Shown piece after piece: positions 1 to 9,726 of a stretch of DNA of 37,029 nucleotides. Each line of letters opens with the position of its first letter. The stretch's first letter is position 1. Position numbers and translations under genes: made by a program. Origin of the DNA: Tissierellia bacterium. Its GTDB lineage: Bacteria; Bacillota; Clostridia; Tissierellales; Sedimentibacteraceae. Under the pieces are notes generated by a model, which was given only the letters and a program-made list of their open reading frames with translations, searched no databases and had not been told where the DNA came from. The stretch lies in the NCBI GenBank assembly GCA_012519555.1, contig JAAYPY010000171.1, positions 1-37,029 on the forward strand, in the 5' to 3' direction.

Positions 1-302
1 AATAATTCTGCATTTTCAGTAATAATAAATTCATTAAACTCATGCAATTCTAATTCGTCGATTAGAAGCTTAATTATTTGATTACATATTTCAATTTGTT
101 TATTTAATTTATCTTTATTGGAAATTCTGTTAAGAGATTTGTTTATTACTATAGACATGTATTTTGATAAGATTGAACTGCCTTCTTCTTCGTCTATTTG
201 TTTTGTATCTATATGGTATTCTTTTTTATGTTTAAGTTTATGGATTTCTTCATCTATAAGTTTATTGATAACAGACTCATAGAAGCCATTATTAAGTGAC
301 AT
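1..302 (-). CDS. N-terminal fragment of probable DUF3427-type DEAD/DEAH helicase (truncated by window edge)
   Basis: Open reverse frame from ATG at 302 to the window edge, translated by hand: MSLNNGFYESVINKLIDEEIHKLKHKKEYHIDTKQIDEEEGSSILSKYMSIVINKSLNRI... This resembles the N-terminus of DUF3427 helicases. It is not in the supplied ORF track because it is partial. Confidence 0.6.
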   Translation of the reverse strand, partial: MSLNNGFYESVINKLIDEEIHKLKHKKEYHIDTKQIDEEEGSSILSKYMSIVINKSLNRISNKDKLNKQIEICNQIIKLLIDELELHEFNEFIITENAEL

Positions 303-424
303 AAGCCTCCACCCTTGTCAATAATTGTTTTTAATGATTATAAATGTTAAATTTTGGATATTTGAATTATTATAACACAATTTGACAAATTAATCTATAT
401 AATATTATTTTTCTTATAAAAAAA

Positions 425-453
425 AGGCTCTAAATATCCCTAACATAGAGCCT
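425..453 (-). terminator. Rho-independent terminator downstream of the GNAT gene
   Basis: AGGCTCTA (425-432) pairs with TAGAGCCT (446-453); on the minus strand it is followed by a run of Ts. Confidence 0.75.
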
Positions 454-510
454 CTAATTCATATTATAAATAATCCATTATATCTGATTATTAATTAATA
501 TGATATATCT

Positions 511-1050
511 CTAATTGCTTTTTACAATTTGTATGTTTTTATACTCTTCCCTCAACATTGACATCAGGTGCAAATCATAGTATTTACAGTCTTTTTTTGC
601 TGAATGTCTCATTATTCCTTCATATTTAAAGCCTAATTTCAAATACAGATTACCTGCTAAATTGCCTGTATAGTGGTCTAAGGTAACCCTTTCCATTTTC
701 AGTTCATTGAAACAATAGTCAAGCAAAACCTCCATACATTCTCTTCCATAACCTTTTCCAAGGTACTTCTTTTCTCCTATGTATATTCGGGTAATATCAA
801 TGAAATCAAATTCTCTTGAAATATTAGAAAGATAAACTCTTCCTATAGGTCCTTTGTTTTTCAGAATAATTGTATATTGCTCCTTTGAAGGGTCCTGCTC
901 CCTGGTAATAAATTCTCTTACTACTTCCTCGTATGTACGCTCTTTGTTTATGGTCAAAAATTCCTTTACGTAATCTTGTTGTTCCCACTTGGTAAATATT
1001 TCGCAATCATCAAAGACGCTCTTTCTGATAATAAGGTTTTCCGATTCCAT
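511..1050 (-). CDS. GNAT family N-acetyltransferase
   Basis: GNAT-like pattern including YIGEKKYLGKGYGRECMEVLLDYCF and a terminal LKLGFKYEG motif. The start at MESENL is preferred because GGAGGA lies just upstream. Confidence 0.85.
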   Translation of the reverse strand: MESENLIIRKSVFDDCEIFTKWEQQDYVKEFLTINKERTYEEVVREFITREQDPSKEQYTIILKNKGPIGRVYLSNISREFDFIDITRIYIGEKKYLGKGYGRECMEVLLDYCFNELKMERVTLDHYTGNLAGNLYLKLGFKYEGIMRHSAKKDCKYYDLHLMSMLREEYKNIQIVKSN

Positions 1051-1267
1051 CTTGTCCTCCATGTGTTTTTTTATGTTTTTATGTATTAATTATATCTTGT
1101 TGTGATGTATTTTTCAAGCAAGTAACTGTTATGCCCATCATTAATTAATTTCATTACATTTGATTATATAGTTTAGCTATACATACATCCCCCTGTATTC
1201 TTTTATTTTATTATTTAGTAATAAAGCTTGTAACACATTAATAAAATGTATTGGAAGGGGTGGTGAA

Positions 1268-1891
1268 ATGAATAAATTGACAAAAAAAAGGCTTAACATT
1301 AAAAGAAAGGAAACATTTAATAAAAAATTAGCTTTGCAGGTTGTTTTCAGCATAATCTTGGTAGCAGCAGTTATTGTAACGAAAAATATAAACTCGGATT
1401 TGTCGGAAAAATTCATAGAGGCAGCAGATGAAAAAATGAGCGCAAGCATCGAATTGTTGGAAGTACGAGATACCATTGTAGAAGGCTTTTCCACTGCAAT
1501 AAAAAAATTGCCTTTTGTGGGAGAAGAAGAATCAAAAGCGGTTATAGGGACCCTCTACAGGAAATATGGATTGAACAAAACTGATGAATCATCATATTAC
1601 AACCATGGAATAGATATCAAGGCTGATACACAGTCAGTTAAGGCAATTACGGAAGGAAAAGTAGTATCATTGGGAAATAACGAAAATCTTTCAGGCTATA
1701 TTGTTATACAAAATGAAGACATGACGCTTATTTACGGGAAAATAAATGAGGCTTTTGTTAAAGAGGGGGACAATGTATCCAAGGGGGATGTTATTGGAGC
1801 TCTTGACGAAGAAAATATGATTCTTCACATAGAAGTTTGGGAGGATGGTGCTTCAATAAATCCTACATCATTATTCGATTTGACAAAATAA
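1268..1891 (+). CDS. M23-type peptidoglycan-binding membrane protein, SpoIVFA-like
   Basis: N-terminal TM segment and C-terminal LytM/M23-like fold (YYNHGIDIKAD...GKVVSLG...VIQNEDMTLIYGKI...GDVIGALDEENMILHIEVWEDG). It lies directly upstream of a SpoIVFB-like protease. Confidence 0.75.
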   Translation: MNKLTKKRLNIKRKETFNKKLALQVVFSIILVAAVIVTKNINSDLSEKFIEAADEKMSASIELLEVRDTIVEGFSTAIKKLPFVGEEESKAVIGTLYRKYGLNKTDESSYYNHGIDIKADTQSVKAITEGKVVSLGNNENLSGYIVIQNEDMTLIYGKINEAFVKEGDNVSKGDVIGALDEENMILHIEVWEDGASINPTSLFDLTK

Positions 1892-1904
1892 AGCATTTGG
1901 GGCA

Positions 1905-2441
1905 ATGCATTTAATCATTGCACTTTTAGCACATGAAGTTTCCCATGTCTTTTCGGCAATATTGCTGAATATTGAATTCACAAAAGTCAAAATCACACTA
2001 TTCGGGTTCAATCTAAATGCAGATTTAGATAATGTTTCACATGCAAAAAAAATCATTTTATTCTTTGCAGGTCCTGCATGTAACTTATGTCTGTATTTCG
2101 GATTTAGAAATACCGAATATTTTAAGTTTGCAAATATTAATTTGTTCTTGGCGTATATGAACTTAATTCCCATTGTACCCTTGGACGGCGGAAATATTTG
2201 TAAAACTGTTTTAGAATTTTTTTTGGATACAAGGACAGTTTCCGGTTACATAACAATGACTAATGCTTTTTTTATACTTTACTTCATAATTATAATACAT
2301 GTTTACAAGAATTATTTGTACTTTTTGCTTGTTTGTATGGGACTTAAGGGAATTGTTGATGAAAACAGATACTTGCTTGAAAAATCTATTATAAACAGAT
2401 ACAATCTTTTATCGAAAGCAGAAAAAGAAAAAAATCTCTAA
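1905..2441 (+). CDS. spoIVFB: M50 site-2 protease, SpoIVFB-like
   Basis: HEVSH zinc motif near the N-terminus and NLIPIVPLDGGNI, matching the M50 second motif NxxPxxPLDGG. Paired with the M23 gene upstream. Confidence 0.75.
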   Translation: MHLIIALLAHEVSHVFSAILLNIEFTKVKITLFGFNLNADLDNVSHAKKIILFFAGPACNLCLYFGFRNTEYFKFANINLFLAYMNLIPIVPLDGGNICKTVLEFFLDTRTVSGYITMTNAFFILYFIIIIHVYKNYLYFLLVCMGLKGIVDENRYLLEKSIINRYNLLSKAEKEKNL

Positions 2442-2465
2442 ACAACTTGTTAGGCTTAGAGATTT
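2432..2465. terminator. Shared bidirectional terminator between convergent genes
   Basis: AAATCTCTAA (2432-2441) and TTAGAGATTT (2456-2465) form a perfect stem flanked by A and T tracts. Confidence 0.75.
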
Positions 2466-3142
2466 AATTTTTTTATTATATTGTTGATTTCGATTTTTAA
2501 TAATTTTTCATCAAAAATCATCTCATAGCAGAAATCCGAATAATTTGCATTTTCTTCGATTAAAGATGTAATTGTTGTATTAGTTAATTTTTCAATATCG
2601 CTGCTTTTCATCATTTTTCCTTTTTTTGCATTCTTTTTATTATACTTATTAATTATGACAATAAGGTTTGCAGCCTTTGAAGAAATTGCTTTATCAAAAT
2701 TTATCTCTTTAATAGAGGAAAAATCATTGTTATTTATTGTTATTGCATTATCGATTTTTGAAAAATCTATATATGCTGACGTTAATAAATCTGCGTCTAT
2801 TATTACATTATCAAAGTTTTCTATGCTTTGAAGCAAATTTATGAATGATTCTTTGTTAAGCTTATTTATTTTACCGGGAATTCTGGGACATGGCAAAAGA
2901 TATAAATTTTCTTTAATTTCAATGATCCCCTGTTCCAAAGTACAGGTTTTTTGCATAACATCTACCACATCATAAATAATATCTTCATTCACATTCAAAT
3001 ATTCTGACATTTTGAGCTTTCCCGAGGATAGATCAATCATGAGAACACTCCTGCCCGACCTTGAAAGCTCAACTGCCATCTTTATACTTATTATAGTTTT
3101 CCCTATGTTGTTTTTATGCGAACCTGTTATTATTATACTCAT
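2456..3142 (-). CDS. Divergent MinD/ParA-like P-loop ATPase
   Basis: GSHKNNIGKT deviant Walker A, RSVLMIDLSSG (A' region), and FDNVIIDADLL (Walker B region). Located downstream of the mreBCD/PBP2 genes. Confidence 0.7.
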   Translation of the reverse strand: MSIIITGSHKNNIGKTIISIKMAVELSRSGRSVLMIDLSSGKLKMSEYLNVNEDIIYDVVDVMQKTCTLEQGIIEIKENLYLLPCPRIPGKINKLNKESFINLLQSIENFDNVIIDADLLTSAYIDFSKIDNAITINNNDFSSIKEINFDKAISSKAANLIVIINKYNKKNAKKGKMMKSSDIEKLTNTTITSLIEENANYSDFCYEMIFDEKLLKIEINNIIKKLNL

Positions 3143-3177
3143 TTTTTGTCTCCTTTTTTCACATTGCTATATTATAA

Positions 3178-3217
3178 GAAAAATGATAAAATGTGAGCGG
3201 CATTTTTATCATTTTCC
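3178..3217. terminator. Inverted repeat, probable terminator or attenuator between PBP2 and the MinD-like gene
   Basis: GAAAAATGATAAAATG ... CATTTTTATCATTTTC are inverted copies with one bulge. Confidence 0.5.
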
Positions 3218-3236
3218 GCCACTGTAAATTGCAGGG

Positions 3237-6200
3237 TTAGGGCATCTCATTAATTTTCAAGTATTCCCCTATAACTTCTCTCACTATTGGAATTGGATAA
3301 CGTCCCGAGCCTCCCTCAAAAAGTACACATGCTACTGCAATTTGAGGGTCATCGTAAGGTGCAAATGCAACATACCATGCAAAATCATCATAAGTCTCTC
3401 CGGTTTCAGGGTTAATTCCTTGGTTTTGAGCTGTACCGGTCTTGCTTGCTACTTCAACAGGGAAGTTTGAAAATGGTTTTGCGTTGTCGTCATAAGAAAC
3501 AAGTTTCATACCATATTTGACAACATCTAAATAGCTGTCATCGGATAGATCTATTTTTTCTGATTTCCTCAGTGGTACATAGTCTGTATCCTTGCCGTCA
3601 TATGTTTTTATTTCTTTAACTACACTGACATTGTTTCTGTAGCCCCCATTTGCAATGGAAGCTGTGTAGTTTGCCATCTGCAGTGTTGTATAAGCATTAT
3701 TCCCTTGTCCTATACTGATGTTTAAATTATCTCCCACGGTCCAGGTTGCTTGGTTTATATATGAATATTTAATAATGTCCACCAAGGGTATATAGTTGTC
3801 GTTTGTTTTTTCAGGGTTTAAGTTTAAAGCTTCGAGACCTTCATAAACTTCTCCTCTTGTCATTGGCTCATCTCTGTCAATCCAGCTTACTATTTCTTCT
3901 ATAATCTCATTTTTCATTGATGCATCAATTACAACCCCATCCTTGAGGTATCTCTCTATGTTTGCTTCCAAGAATAATCTTAGATAAACGCGAATTCCGG
4001 ATTTTTTTCCTTCGATGCTGGGAACTCCTCCTGAAGCTTCTTGAGGTATGTCTATTTCAATTCCTGTTTTGGAATCTAAACCGAAATTCCTTGCCATATC
4101 AATGATATCTTCGGCATCAACTGTAACTGTATGTTTTTGATGAGTAGCCAAATTTTCTCCAAGCACTGTTGTATAATAGTAAAAGTTACAGGAATTCATT
4201 ATTGCCTGATACAAGGTCTGGGAACCATGCCTTCCTCCAAACATGTTATGAATCCAACAGCTGAAATACCTGTCCCCTACCTTCATGGTTCCGGCACAGT
4301 AAACTGTTGTATTTGGATTAACGCCCTTTTCCAAGGCAGCCAAGGAGGTAATCATCTTAAATGTAGAGCCCGGCTGTATTGCAGTAAGCATTGCTATATT
4401 GTATAGGGGTCTTGGTGCCAAGGGATTTTTAGAATCATTTAAAAGACTGTTCCAGTTCTCCGTACTGATTCCTGTTGAAAACAAATTCAAGTCGTATGCC
4501 GGGTAATTTGCCAAGGCCAAAATTTCACTTGTCTTTACATCAAGAGCAACTAAGGCTCCCGAATAGGCATTTTCATACTTGTCTTTAAAGTGAAAGTCCC
4601 CCCATTCACTTTCAAAAACTCCGCCTTCGCGAATTTTTTCAAGACCCTTCTTCAAAGATTCTTCTGCCTTTTTCTGCAGCCTCAGATCCACGGTCAAATA
4701 TAAATCATCTCCGGGAACAGGTGCCTCACTTGATACTGAGCGGATGGTTCTTCCCACATTATTTACTTCAACTGTTTTCTTGCCTTTTTTTCCTCTTAAA
4801 TAATCTTCGAATTTTTCTTCAAGCCCTGTTTTGCCTATTATGTCGTCAGTGCTGTATCCCTTTTCAACAACATATTCCTGTAATTCATAATCTTGGGCAA
4901 TTTTACCTAAGTAGCCTATGATATGAGAGGCGCTTTCATATTGAGGATAATATCTCAGAGGTTCAATTTCAATATTAATACCGCTTAATTCGTGCGACCT
5001 TTCAGAGATCATTGCAACGGTTTTTTCTGAAATGCTGTAGCAAATATCAACAGGGTGGTATGAGAAATAGCTTGTTCTGTTGTACCTTTCTCTTAATACC
5101 ATCATATTTCGCATATCATAATCATTGATATCTTCAGGTATTTTTAGGGACTCTCTAAGCATTTTAAATACTTCTTCCGCTGAATAATCATCCTTGTATT
5201 TAGCAGATTCAACGTTGTTTTTTATCCAGTTTTTCTTGTTTCGCAAGGCAGTATATTCCCATTCAGCTATTGATATTGAAGGATTAACGTATTTTAAGAG
5301 CTCTATTTGGGAAAAATATTTTATGTCATCATCTGTGACCAAATTATACAAAACATCATAATTTTTAAAAGCTAATTCCTTAACAAAATCATAGGCACTT
5401 GTGCTGTATTCGATATGCTGCTGAGTAAAATATTTATTTCGTATTTCTGTATCTGTATATTCAAATATCCCGACTTCGCCATCTTCTATAAATTCAACCG
5501 GTAAATCAGGATAGATTTCTTTCAATCTGTCAATAAGAATTGCCCCCGGCTTAATTTTTTCATTCCCTTTATAGACTGTCTTTAGCAAGTTATCTATGGA
5601 ATTTTTCATGGTTAGAATAACAAAATCATCTTTTGCTGATGTTTTTAGCGTAATTTCTTCATTTGTGGCATTTAAGTTTCTTTTGTTATTTTCATATTCT
5701 TCATCCTGTATAAAAGAGAACTCATTAAGCTTTATATTCGACGCTAATCCTTCTGATTTCAAAAATTCATAGGATAGTCTTCTGATTTTAGAATTAGAAA
5801 ATAGGGACGACAAATATTTGTTGTTGTTAATCAGTAATTGTTCCACTGCTTCTTCAGCAGTTAAATTTTCCTTTAAATTGTTTTCCGTGAGCCAAATTTG
5901 TATGGGTGTTTTTGGCTCAGGTGTTTCATTATCTGCTTGAGTTTCTTCTGTTTCAACCGGTATAATCATCTCCTCATTATACTCAAAGTTCTCATTGCTT
6001 AATTTTATCGGTACTTCATCCTGCAAAATAGCAGCATGTACCCTTTGCTTGGGAGAAAAGTTTTCTCCATATATTATAGTGCTGAAATTCAACCATTTAT
6101 GGATGTTTTCTTTAACAGTTTCAATTGCTTTTTCTTCAGCTGTTTGGTAAGTGAGTACTTCGATTTCTTCTAATCTATTAGCATTGCTGTCTATAATTTC

Positions 6201-6572
6201 TACACTTTCGTCAATATAATCAAATGTATCCAGTTCAATAGGAAATTCATCTATGGGTCTTTCCATATTTTCATCTAAAATTTTAGACAATTTATATGAT
6301 ATATCATTAAAATCTTCAGGTTTTATTTCATCCGTGTACATTTGCACCGTAAAGCTTGACACGTTATCAGCAAGCAGTAGGCCGTTTCTGTCAAAAATTT
6401 TTCCTCGAGGTGCTTTTACAGGGATATCTTTAATTTTTTTTATATCTGCAATTTGCCTGTATTCCTCTCCTTCGACAATGGTGAGAACAGCCATTCTAAA
6501 ACCTAAAATGACTAACATTACAACTATTACCAAGTATAAAATATTATAACGATTTTTAAAAAACTTTACCAT
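3237..6572 (-). CDS. mrdA: Penicillin-binding protein 2 (class B PBP), unusually long
   Basis: Single N-terminal TM; transpeptidase motifs STFK (IQPGSTFKMITSLAALEKG), SCN (MNSCNFYYY) and KTGTAQN. Adjacent to mreD. Confidence 0.92.
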   Translation of the reverse strand: MVKFFKNRYNILYLVIVVMLVILGFRMAVLTIVEGEEYRQIADIKKIKDIPVKAPRGKIFDRNGLLLADNVSSFTVQMYTDEIKPEDFNDISYKLSKILDENMERPIDEFPIELDTFDYIDESVEIIDSNANRLEEIEVLTYQTAEEKAIETVKENIHKWLNFSTIIYGENFSPKQRVHAAILQDEVPIKLSNENFEYNEEMIIPVETEETQADNETPEPKTPIQIWLTENNLKENLTAEEAVEQLLINNNKYLSSLFSNSKIRRLSYEFLKSEGLASNIKLNEFSFIQDEEYENNKRNLNATNEEITLKTSAKDDFVILTMKNSIDNLLKTVYKGNEKIKPGAILIDRLKEIYPDLPVEFIEDGEVGIFEYTDTEIRNKYFTQQHIEYSTSAYDFVKELAFKNYDVLYNLVTDDDIKYFSQIELLKYVNPSISIAEWEYTALRNKKNWIKNNVESAKYKDDYSAEEVFKMLRESLKIPEDINDYDMRNMMVLRERYNRTSYFSYHPVDICYSISEKTVAMISERSHELSGINIEIEPLRYYPQYESASHIIGYLGKIAQDYELQEYVVEKGYSTDDIIGKTGLEEKFEDYLRGKKGKKTVEVNNVGRTIRSVSSEAPVPGDDLYLTVDLRLQKKAEESLKKGLEKIREGGVFESEWGDFHFKDKYENAYSGALVALDVKTSEILALANYPAYDLNLFSTGISTENWNSLLNDSKNPLAPRPLYNIAMLTAIQPGSTFKMITSLAALEKGVNPNTTVYCAGTMKVGDRYFSCWIHNMFGGRHGSQTLYQAIMNSCNFYYYTTVLGENLATHQKHTVTVDAEDIIDMARNFGLDSKTGIEIDIPQEASGGVPSIEGKKSGIRVYLRLFLEANIERYLKDGVVIDASMKNEIIEEIVSWIDRDEPMTRGEVYEGLEALNLNPEKTNDNYIPLVDIIKYSYINQATWTVGDNLNISIGQGNNAYTTLQMANYTASIANGGYRNNVSVVKEIKTYDGKDTDYVPLRKSEKIDLSDDSYLDVVKYGMKLVSYDDNAKPFSNFPVEVASKTGTAQNQGINPETGETYDDFAWYVAFAPYDDPQIAVACVLFEGGSGRYPIPIVREVIGEYLKINEMP

Positions 6573-6578
6573 TCTGCC

Positions 6579-7073
6579 TCATACCTTTACATTAAATCTA
6601 TCGAATAAATATATGACAATTTTCAATACAAATACAGCAAGTACAGCATTTAACACTATTTCAAGAATAATATTAGGTAATATATTAGCTGCTAAATCTA
6701 CTCTGAACTTTAAGAAGAATAAAATCAAGTATAATAGTACATGCAGCACTGCAGTTGACAATCCGGCTGCTATACTGTGCAGGAGCTGTTTTTCCCTAAG
6801 CATTTCATCGCTGTAAGTGCCTATTATTGCCCCAATCAAAAAATAAATCAAAGTATATAAACCCAAAATATTATAAATCATTACATCGAACAAAATCCCT
6901 GTCAGTATTCCTAAAATTCCTCCGCTTACTCCATCCGACAGCATTGCAAATATAACCAATAAAATCAACGGGAAATTAGGAATAATCCTGAAGTGATTAA
7001 AAAATACCATAAATGATGTTTGGAAGACGAAGCCTATAATTATTAAGGAAGACATAAGAATGAATTTTTTCAT
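6579..7073 (-). CDS. mreD: Rod shape-determining protein MreD
   Basis: Small polytopic membrane protein in mreB-mreC-mreD order upstream of PBP2. Confidence 0.85.
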   Translation of the reverse strand: MKKFILMSSLIIIGFVFQTSFMVFFNHFRIIPNFPLILLVIFAMLSDGVSGGILGILTGILFDVMIYNILGLYTLIYFLIGAIIGTYSDEMLREKQLLHSIAAGLSTAVLHVLLYLILFFLKFRVDLAANILPNIILEIVLNAVLAVFVLKIVIYLFDRFNVKV

Positions 7074-7094
7074 ATTTAAGCCTTTCGCAATGTC

Positions 7095-7928
7095 TTATTT
7101 AGTAAGAACATATACTCTGTTTATCTTTGTAAAATCAACCGCAGGCTCAACAATAATCCTAAGAGTAGAAGCATCTGTTGTTTTAACAACATCCTTGACA
7201 TCGCCGATATAAATATCAGGAATATAGATTTCACCTATTCCGGATGTAACAAGATTATCACCTCTTTCAGCGCCGGCTTTGCTGTTGAAAAAGTATCCGG
7301 TTACAGTACTGTCAATGCTTCCCTGCACAATTCCGCTTTCATCGTTTTCAATATTTTTAAAACTGACCTTACAGCTTTCGTCCAAAAGTGTAATAACCTT
7401 AGACCAGTTAGATGATGTTTGAGTAACAATGCCTAATAGTCCTATTTGCACTATTCCTTCATCTGTTTTTACAGCTTGTATCACTATGTCATTTTGCTGT
7501 ATGCCGTCATCTTCACCCTTGTCTATTGTAAATCTGCTGAACCAATTGGAATCATCAACTGCAATTACTTGTCCAACAACATAATCATATGAAAGGTTCT
7601 TTTTCATTTCATATTCCGTTTCTAATGCTTCGGATTTATTTATGATGTTTTCCAGTATTCTGACTTGCTCTTTGAGTTCATAAACGCTTTCAGTAAGCAT
7701 AATATTTTCTTCACGCATTTTCACAATTTCCTGAACGGAATAGAAGGAATTTGTAAGTGTAGTACCTGTCTTATAAGTTATTTTTTGAAAGCCTGAAATC
7801 AGATTTCCAAAAAAACCCAAATCAGCTCCTCCCAAACGTCCTATTGATGACAGTCCAATCATTATTATCAATATGAAAATAGTAAGAAAAAATAATATTT
7901 TCTTAAAATGTTCCTTCAAAAAATTCAT
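7095..7928 (-). CDS. mreC: Rod shape-determining protein MreC
   Basis: N-terminal TM, coiled coil and MreC beta domain (VVGQVIAVDDSNWFSRFTIDKGEDDGIQ...GVVTQTSSNWSKVITLLDES). Confidence 0.92.
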   Translation of the reverse strand: MNFLKEHFKKILFFLTIFILIIMIGLSSIGRLGGADLGFFGNLISGFQKITYKTGTTLTNSFYSVQEIVKMREENIMLTESVYELKEQVRILENIINKSEALETEYEMKKNLSYDYVVGQVIAVDDSNWFSRFTIDKGEDDGIQQNDIVIQAVKTDEGIVQIGLLGIVTQTSSNWSKVITLLDESCKVSFKNIENDESGIVQGSIDSTVTGYFFNSKAGAERGDNLVTSGIGEIYIPDIYIGDVKDVVKTTDASTLRIIVEPAVDFTKINRVYVLTK

Positions 7929-7940
7929 TTATTCACCGCT

Positions 7941-8993
7941 TTATAAGTTTTCACTAATTTTGCCTGCACCCAAGGCAACGCTTTGCAATGGATTTTCAGC
8001 AATAAATACTTTTATTCCGGTTTCTTTTTCAATATATACGTCCAAGCCTTTCAATAAAGCTCCTCCCCCGCTTAAATAAATTCCATTTGTATAAATATCT
8101 GAAGATAATTCGGGAGGTGTTCTTTCAAGAACTCTTTTTACGGCGTTAACAATTGAGTTTATTGTTTCAATAACAGCTTCTCTTATTTCATCGCTTGTTA
8201 TCGATATTTTTATGGGAAGTCCCGACACAATGTCCCTTCCTCTAATTTCCATCTCTTCAACTATATTATCTTCATTGTTTTCAATATCGTCAGCTTCTTC
8301 AACCGCTTCTGTTATTCTCATTTTATAATAGTCCTTGCTGGCATTTCCCAAAACCTTCTTAACATTTTCAGCAGTAACAATACCTATGTCCATTTTGTAT
8401 TTACTTTTAACATAGTCCTTAATATTTATATCAACATCATCTCCGGCAACCCTCAGAGAATCACTGGCAACAATTCCCCCCAATGATATTACTGCAATTT
8501 CCGTTGTACCTCCTCCAATATCAACAATCATATTACCGATTGGCTGATCCACATTAAGACCTGCACCGATTGCAGCTGCCATTGGCTCTTCAACAAGTTT
8601 GACCTTTCTTGCACCTGCATCGTATGCGACTTCTTCCACCGCTCTTCTTTCAATTGAAGTAACACCTACAGGAACACTTATTACTATATTTGACTTATTA
8701 AACCTTTTTTTGTTTAATGCCTTCGCAATAAAATACTTTATCATGGCCCTTGTTATTTCAAAGTCTGCTATTACTCCGTTTTGTAAAGGTCTTATTGCCA
8801 TAATGCTCTTTGGAGTCCTCTCCAACATCGCCTTTGCATCAACACCGACAGCACATACTTGATATGATGCTGTATTTATTGCAACAACAGATGGCTCATT
8901 TAAAGTAATTCCCTTACCGTTTACATATACTAAGGTATTTGATGTCCCTAAATCAATTCCTATTTTTTGTGTAAAAAAACTTATAAGTCCCAT
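7941..8993 (-). CDS. mreB: Rod shape-determining protein MreB (actin homolog)
   Basis: IGIDLGTSNTLVYVNGKGITLNEPSVVAIN, MIVDIGGGTTEIAVISLGGIV and YLSGGGALLKGLDVYIEKETGIKV. Confidence 0.96.
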   Translation of the reverse strand: MGLISFFTQKIGIDLGTSNTLVYVNGKGITLNEPSVVAINTASYQVCAVGVDAKAMLERTPKSIMAIRPLQNGVIADFEITRAMIKYFIAKALNKKRFNKSNIVISVPVGVTSIERRAVEEVAYDAGARKVKLVEEPMAAAIGAGLNVDQPIGNMIVDIGGGTTEIAVISLGGIVASDSLRVAGDDVDINIKDYVKSKYKMDIGIVTAENVKKVLGNASKDYYKMRITEAVEEADDIENNEDNIVEEMEIRGRDIVSGLPIKISITSDEIREAVIETINSIVNAVKRVLERTPPELSSDIYTNGIYLSGGGALLKGLDVYIEKETGIKVFIAENPLQSVALGAGKISENL

Positions 8994-9010
8994 TTATGTA
9001 TCCTTTCATA

Positions 9011-9700
9011 TTAAATTAAACCTTCTTCCTTGAAGCTGAAGTATACGCCATCACCGATTATTATATGATCTAAAACCCTTATTCCCAAAATTTTGCCGCA
9101 TTCATCCAATCTGTTTGTCAAAACAATATCCTCGTGACTGGGTTCACATTCTCCGCTTGGATGATTGTGTACTAAAATTATTGATGATGATAAATTTAAA
9201 ACTGCTTCATGAAATACTTCTCTTGGATGGACAATTGAACTATTTAAGCTGCCTACGGATATTTCAGAAATTTTTTTCACATTATTTTTAGTATCCAAAA
9301 GCATAATTTTAAAATATTCTTTTTTATAATACCTCATTTCTTCCATCATAATGACAGCTGCATCATCAGGAGAAGAAATCTTTAATTTTTCGATTTTTAA
9401 CGAGCTCATTCTCTTGCTAATTTCTGCAATAGCCATGAGCTTTGAAGCTTTAACGTCACTGATTCCCTTGTAAGATTTAAATTTTTCAATGGTACCTTCT
9501 GCTATATTTCGCAGTCCCTTGCCGTCTTCCTGTAAAATTCTCTGAGCAAGCATAACAACATTTTCTTCCTTGGTTCCTGTCCTTAAAATTACTGCAATAA
9601 GTTCTGAGTTAGACAATGTATTAGCTCCATATTTTAATAGCTTTTCCTGAGGTCTGTCATCTACAGGTATTGATTTTATGGTATAATTAGTATTGTCCAT
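9011..9700 (-). CDS. radC: RadC / JAB domain protein
   Basis: RadC motifs: RPQEKLLKYGANTLSNSELIAVILRTGT and ILVHNHPSGECEPSHEDIVLTNRL. Start at MDNTNYT chosen from the upstream GGAGGAT RBS. Confidence 0.92.
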   Translation of the reverse strand: MDNTNYTIKSIPVDDRPQEKLLKYGANTLSNSELIAVILRTGTKEENVVMLAQRILQEDGKGLRNIAEGTIEKFKSYKGISDVKASKLMAIAEISKRMSSLKIEKLKISSPDDAAVIMMEEMRYYKKEYFKIMLLDTKNNVKKISEISVGSLNSSIVHPREVFHEAVLNLSSSIILVHNHPSGECEPSHEDIVLTNRLDECGKILGIRVLDHIIIGDGVYFSFKEEGLI

Positions 9701-9726
9701 TTTATCCTCCACTATGCAAAATTTGT

